Below are positions 15,763 to 17,718 of a stretch of DNA of 17,718 bases, piece after piece (the first letter of the stretch is position 1; the number at the start of each line of letters is the position of its first letter). The position numbers and the translations under genes are program-made. Under the pieces are notes generated by a model. It was not told the origin of the DNA and did not search any database. It saw nothing but the letters and a program-made list of their open reading frames with translations. The stretch is from CAZOKO01 sp964580455 (lineage in GTDB: Bacteria > Desulfobacterota > WTBG01): NCBI GenBank assembly GCA_964580455.1, contig CAZOKO010000053.1:1-17718 (forward strand), written 5' to 3'.

Positions 15763-16623
15763 TTAGTCACCTGTGTCAAGCCAGAGAATACAGGTGCCGA
15801 CTGGAAGAAAATCAAATGTTATGGGATCTAATTGTAACTCTTCTTCTTCAAATGTTTGGGTTATAGACAGGTTTACGGTTGAAAATGGTGAGAAGAAACT
15901 CCAGTTATCCCAGCCAAAACTTGCCGCTACTGATATTTTCCCCTGGAGTTCTTCTGGTATTGGTATCTCAAAAAAGGGAATTTCAACAGCAAAAATGTTT
16001 GCAGGAAGGGTAAGAGAATAGTCAAACTCACCGGAAATAGTGGGGCTTGTAGGAGTTGCAGTGCCTGAGAGTTCACCCTCAAGTGAAAGACCTACCTCAA
16101 ATGGCCCATCTCCAATAAATTCTCCAAGATCTATTTCAGGAGGTGTGAAGGATGTTAAAAGTTCAATAAGTTCTTCACGTTCAATGCTGATGGTTAGGTC
16201 AACAGTACTTTTGATATCAGCAACAACAGAATTATAAGCTACCGAGAGGTAGCCATAGATGTCTGATTGATTTGCTCCCAATGGAGGAAAACCGTTAGAT
16301 AATGTGAGGTAATTTACTCCAAAAGAGCCGTAGGGAACGGGAATTTCCATAGGCTCCTTTGAGTCAGAATTTATCTTCAGTGTGTTATAATTGTCATCAT
16401 ACTCACTGATAGTTAGTTGAGCAATACCAAAGAAGTCGGTTTCTCCTGATTCTGTTACGTTAAGGTTAATGATTGGGATGGGGATGAGAATGGAGGCAAT
16501 TATGGTGATGTTTCCTGGACCCGAGTTGCCACTAAGCCAGATTAAGGCATTAACGTTGACAGGGGTAATGAGTAGTAAGATTCCAATTAGAGTTAGTAAT
16601 ATTTTGTTGTGTTTTTGTTTCAT
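15763..16623 (-). CDS. secreted beta-rich protein of unknown function
   Basis: A 286-residue exported protein. MKQKHNKILLTLIGILLLIT and PVNVNA form a Sec signal peptide with likely cleavage after Ala26. The mature part alternates hydrophobic and polar residues with many Gly, Pro, Ser and Thr (GELSGTATPTSPTISGEFDY; FDYSLTLPANIFAVEIPFFE), as in beta-rich surface or periplasmic proteins. GAGGAGG 7-8 nt before this ATG fixes the start here; an upstream in-frame ATG would add 12 polar residues before the signal. No C-terminal PEP-CTERM or LPXTG sorting tail is present. Family not recognised. Confidence 0.75.
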   Translation of the reverse strand: MKQKHNKILLTLIGILLLITPVNVNALIWLSGNSGPGNITIIASILIPIPIINLNVTESGETDFFGIAQLTISEYDDNYNTLKINSDSKEPMEIPVPYGSFGVNYLTLSNGFPPLGANQSDIYGYLSVAYNSVVADIKSTVDLTISIEREELIELLTSFTPPEIDLGEFIGDGPFEVGLSLEGELSGTATPTSPTISGEFDYSLTLPANIFAVEIPFFEIPIPEELQGKISVAASFGWDNWSFFSPFSTVNLSITQTFEEEELQLDPITFDFLPVGTCILWLDTGD

Positions 16624-16857
16624 ATTAGATTCCTCCTCTTTTAATTGTGGAGTTAACATTTAATGTGTTTTTTATCGGAAATATATTTAAAAACTTTAGG
16701 ACTAATTAAGGGGGGAAATATCTAAAAAGTGTCGTTAAATCTACTGGGTAAGAAGCTTTTGAATAAGCTCTTTTGAGGGACGGGTAAAAGGGGGTGGTAT
16801 GAGGATTTGCAAATAATTACTAAGGATTAGCCTTGGATGAGGTATTACCCCATGAGA

Positions 16858-17286
16858 CTAAGGGGATATTTCTAAATCTGGTGCCTCATCGAGCTTTTCT
16901 TTTTCCTCTTTTTCGTAGTATTCTTCATAGGAAATAGTGAAGTAAATTGGGGTGATAAGACAGGATTCATATTTAGGTATAGGGAAAGTGAAAAGATCGT
17001 AAGTGCCTGCTCCTAATCGCCAGAATGCATACACCATCCCCATGAAAACACCTTCTATAGCTGCTGAAGCTGTTTCAATGCCGTATTTTGAATTTTCTTT
17101 AGCATGGTCGGATAAGATATACATCTGATTAGGAAGTTCAAGAGGTGAGCTTATAATATTAACCATACCCCTCCCGAATTTCATGAAAGGTTTGGAGATA
17201 AATGGCTTACCTGTCTCTTCAGCATGGCAGATGAAAGGAGTAAGCATAAGGATAGTCATTGCTTTGATCATTATAAACTTTTTCAC
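16858..17286 (-). CDS. TIGR04073-like exosortase-associated secreted protein
   Basis: A 142-residue exported protein. The signal peptide MKKFIMIKAMTILMLTPFIC ends HA, with probable cleavage after Ala22. KFGRGMVNIISSPLELPNQM at about 36-55 and EGVFMGMVYAFWRLGAGTYD, then LFTFPIP, match what I know of the TIGR04073 family of putative exosortase-system-associated proteins. The start is GTG at 17286, chosen because GGAG lies 7 nt upstream and a basic signal start follows; a TTG 24 bp further up is less likely. No exosortase gene is in the window. The molecular role of the family is unknown. Confidence 0.72.
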   Translation of the reverse strand: MKKFIMIKAMTILMLTPFICHAEETGKPFISKPFMKFGRGMVNIISSPLELPNQMYILSDHAKENSKYGIETASAAIEGVFMGMVYAFWRLGAGTYDLFTFPIPKYESCLITPIYFTISYEEYYEKEEKEKLDEAPDLEISP

Positions 17287-17718
17287 AATCTTATCTCCAT
17301 TTCTGTACAAATACTTATAAGACTTTGCTCAATACAGATGTAGTTTTTTATATCAGTATAATCTTTAATAAACAAGTAAAATGTTTAGGTGAATGGGGCA
17401 GAAAGATTTTCGGTAACTATTTACCACAGAGATCGCTCCAGATAATAGCTTCGCATTTAACGGGGCAGGCAGAGTATGCTGAGAATAATACATTTAAGCA
17501 AAAGCATTGAATTCTTTTTTGCCAGTAAGATTGGAAATTTTCACCCAGCGAAATAAATTTATCACCTCTGCGGTGAATATATATATAGGTGGAACAGTTA
17601 AGATTTTTGTTGCAAAAAGGTGAAGGGTTGTGATTTGATATTAGAATGAGTTGTGTATATTAATTTATAAATAAATAAAGATAAACGCATGTCAAGTTGC
17701 GAATCCCGCGTTAAAAAG
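17287..17718. other. right-end stretch with no supported gene
   Basis: About 430 bp of AT-rich DNA. An open frame at 17325-17510 has no ribosome site and reads like noise. One small inverted repeat, TCACC/GGTGA, lies at 17562-17576, followed by an alternating AT run. No tRNA, CRISPR or terminator is seen. It may carry the promoter of the TIGR04073-like gene on the minus strand. Confidence 0.5.

Noticed and set aside
17325..17510. Plus-strand 61-residue open frame at the right end
   Set aside because: No ribosome site, low-complexity composition and no family resemblance.
1..17718. CRISPR array, tRNA or rRNA genes
   Set aside because: No regularly spaced repeats, and no tRNA-like T-arm with a matching acceptor or rRNA-like stretch, was seen in the gaps on either strand.

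Overview
The window reads as an AT-rich bacterial chromosome segment, probably from a strict anaerobe. The basis is a block of oxygen-sensitive-type redox proteins (a CCG-domain iron-sulfur protein, a two-cluster ferredoxin and an aldehyde:ferredoxin-oxidoreductase relative), together with bacterial DNA polymerase I, an HU protein, lipoproteins and a TIGR04073-like exosortase-associated protein. A Desulfobacterota-like or planctomycete/anammox-like host would fit. That is an inference of low confidence, because no rRNA or other phylogenetic marker is present.

Layout. Positions 1-3039 (minus strand) hold a small membrane protein gene followed by polA, whose C-terminal end runs off the window. 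Its polymerase and 5' nuclease motifs are intact, but its 3'-5' proofreading motifs have decayed. Positions 3333-11095 (plus strand) hold the main block: FAD oxidase A, a HdrD/GlcF-like CCG iron-sulfur protein, FAD oxidase B, a ferredoxin, a short AOR-family protein and a class III CoA-transferase, closed by a terminator at about 11122-11160. Between FAD oxidase B and the ferredoxin gene sits a 177-bp non-coding element with 26-bp terminal inverted repeats and 10-bp direct flanking repeats, which looks like a MITE. An HU gene with its own promoter and terminator follows (11259-11756).

Positions 11817-14303 hold small genes of unknown function (two lipoproteins and three short proteins), mixed with dispersed repeat remnants of the 'CTGGATACTGGATA' and 'CGCAATGAC...AGATTGC' kinds. 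Positions 14592-17286 hold a YdjM-like membrane protein, a secreted protein and a TIGR04073-like secreted protein. No gene is supported from 17287 to the right end.

How the genes may work together (inference). The two flavoproteins and the CCG protein, spaced by 15 bp or less, look like one dehydrogenase that passes electrons from an organic substrate through FAD to Fe-S clusters. The ferredoxin and AOR-like pair resembles the small and large subunits of AOR-type enzymes, yet the AOR-like chain keeps only the [4Fe-4S] ligands and has lost the recognisable tungstopterin ligands, so it may be an electron-transfer or structural subunit. The CoA-transferase suggests that the substrate or product is a carboxylic acid handled as a CoA thioester. 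I do not recognise this six-gene combination as a characterised pathway. It is the best candidate here for an undescribed system.
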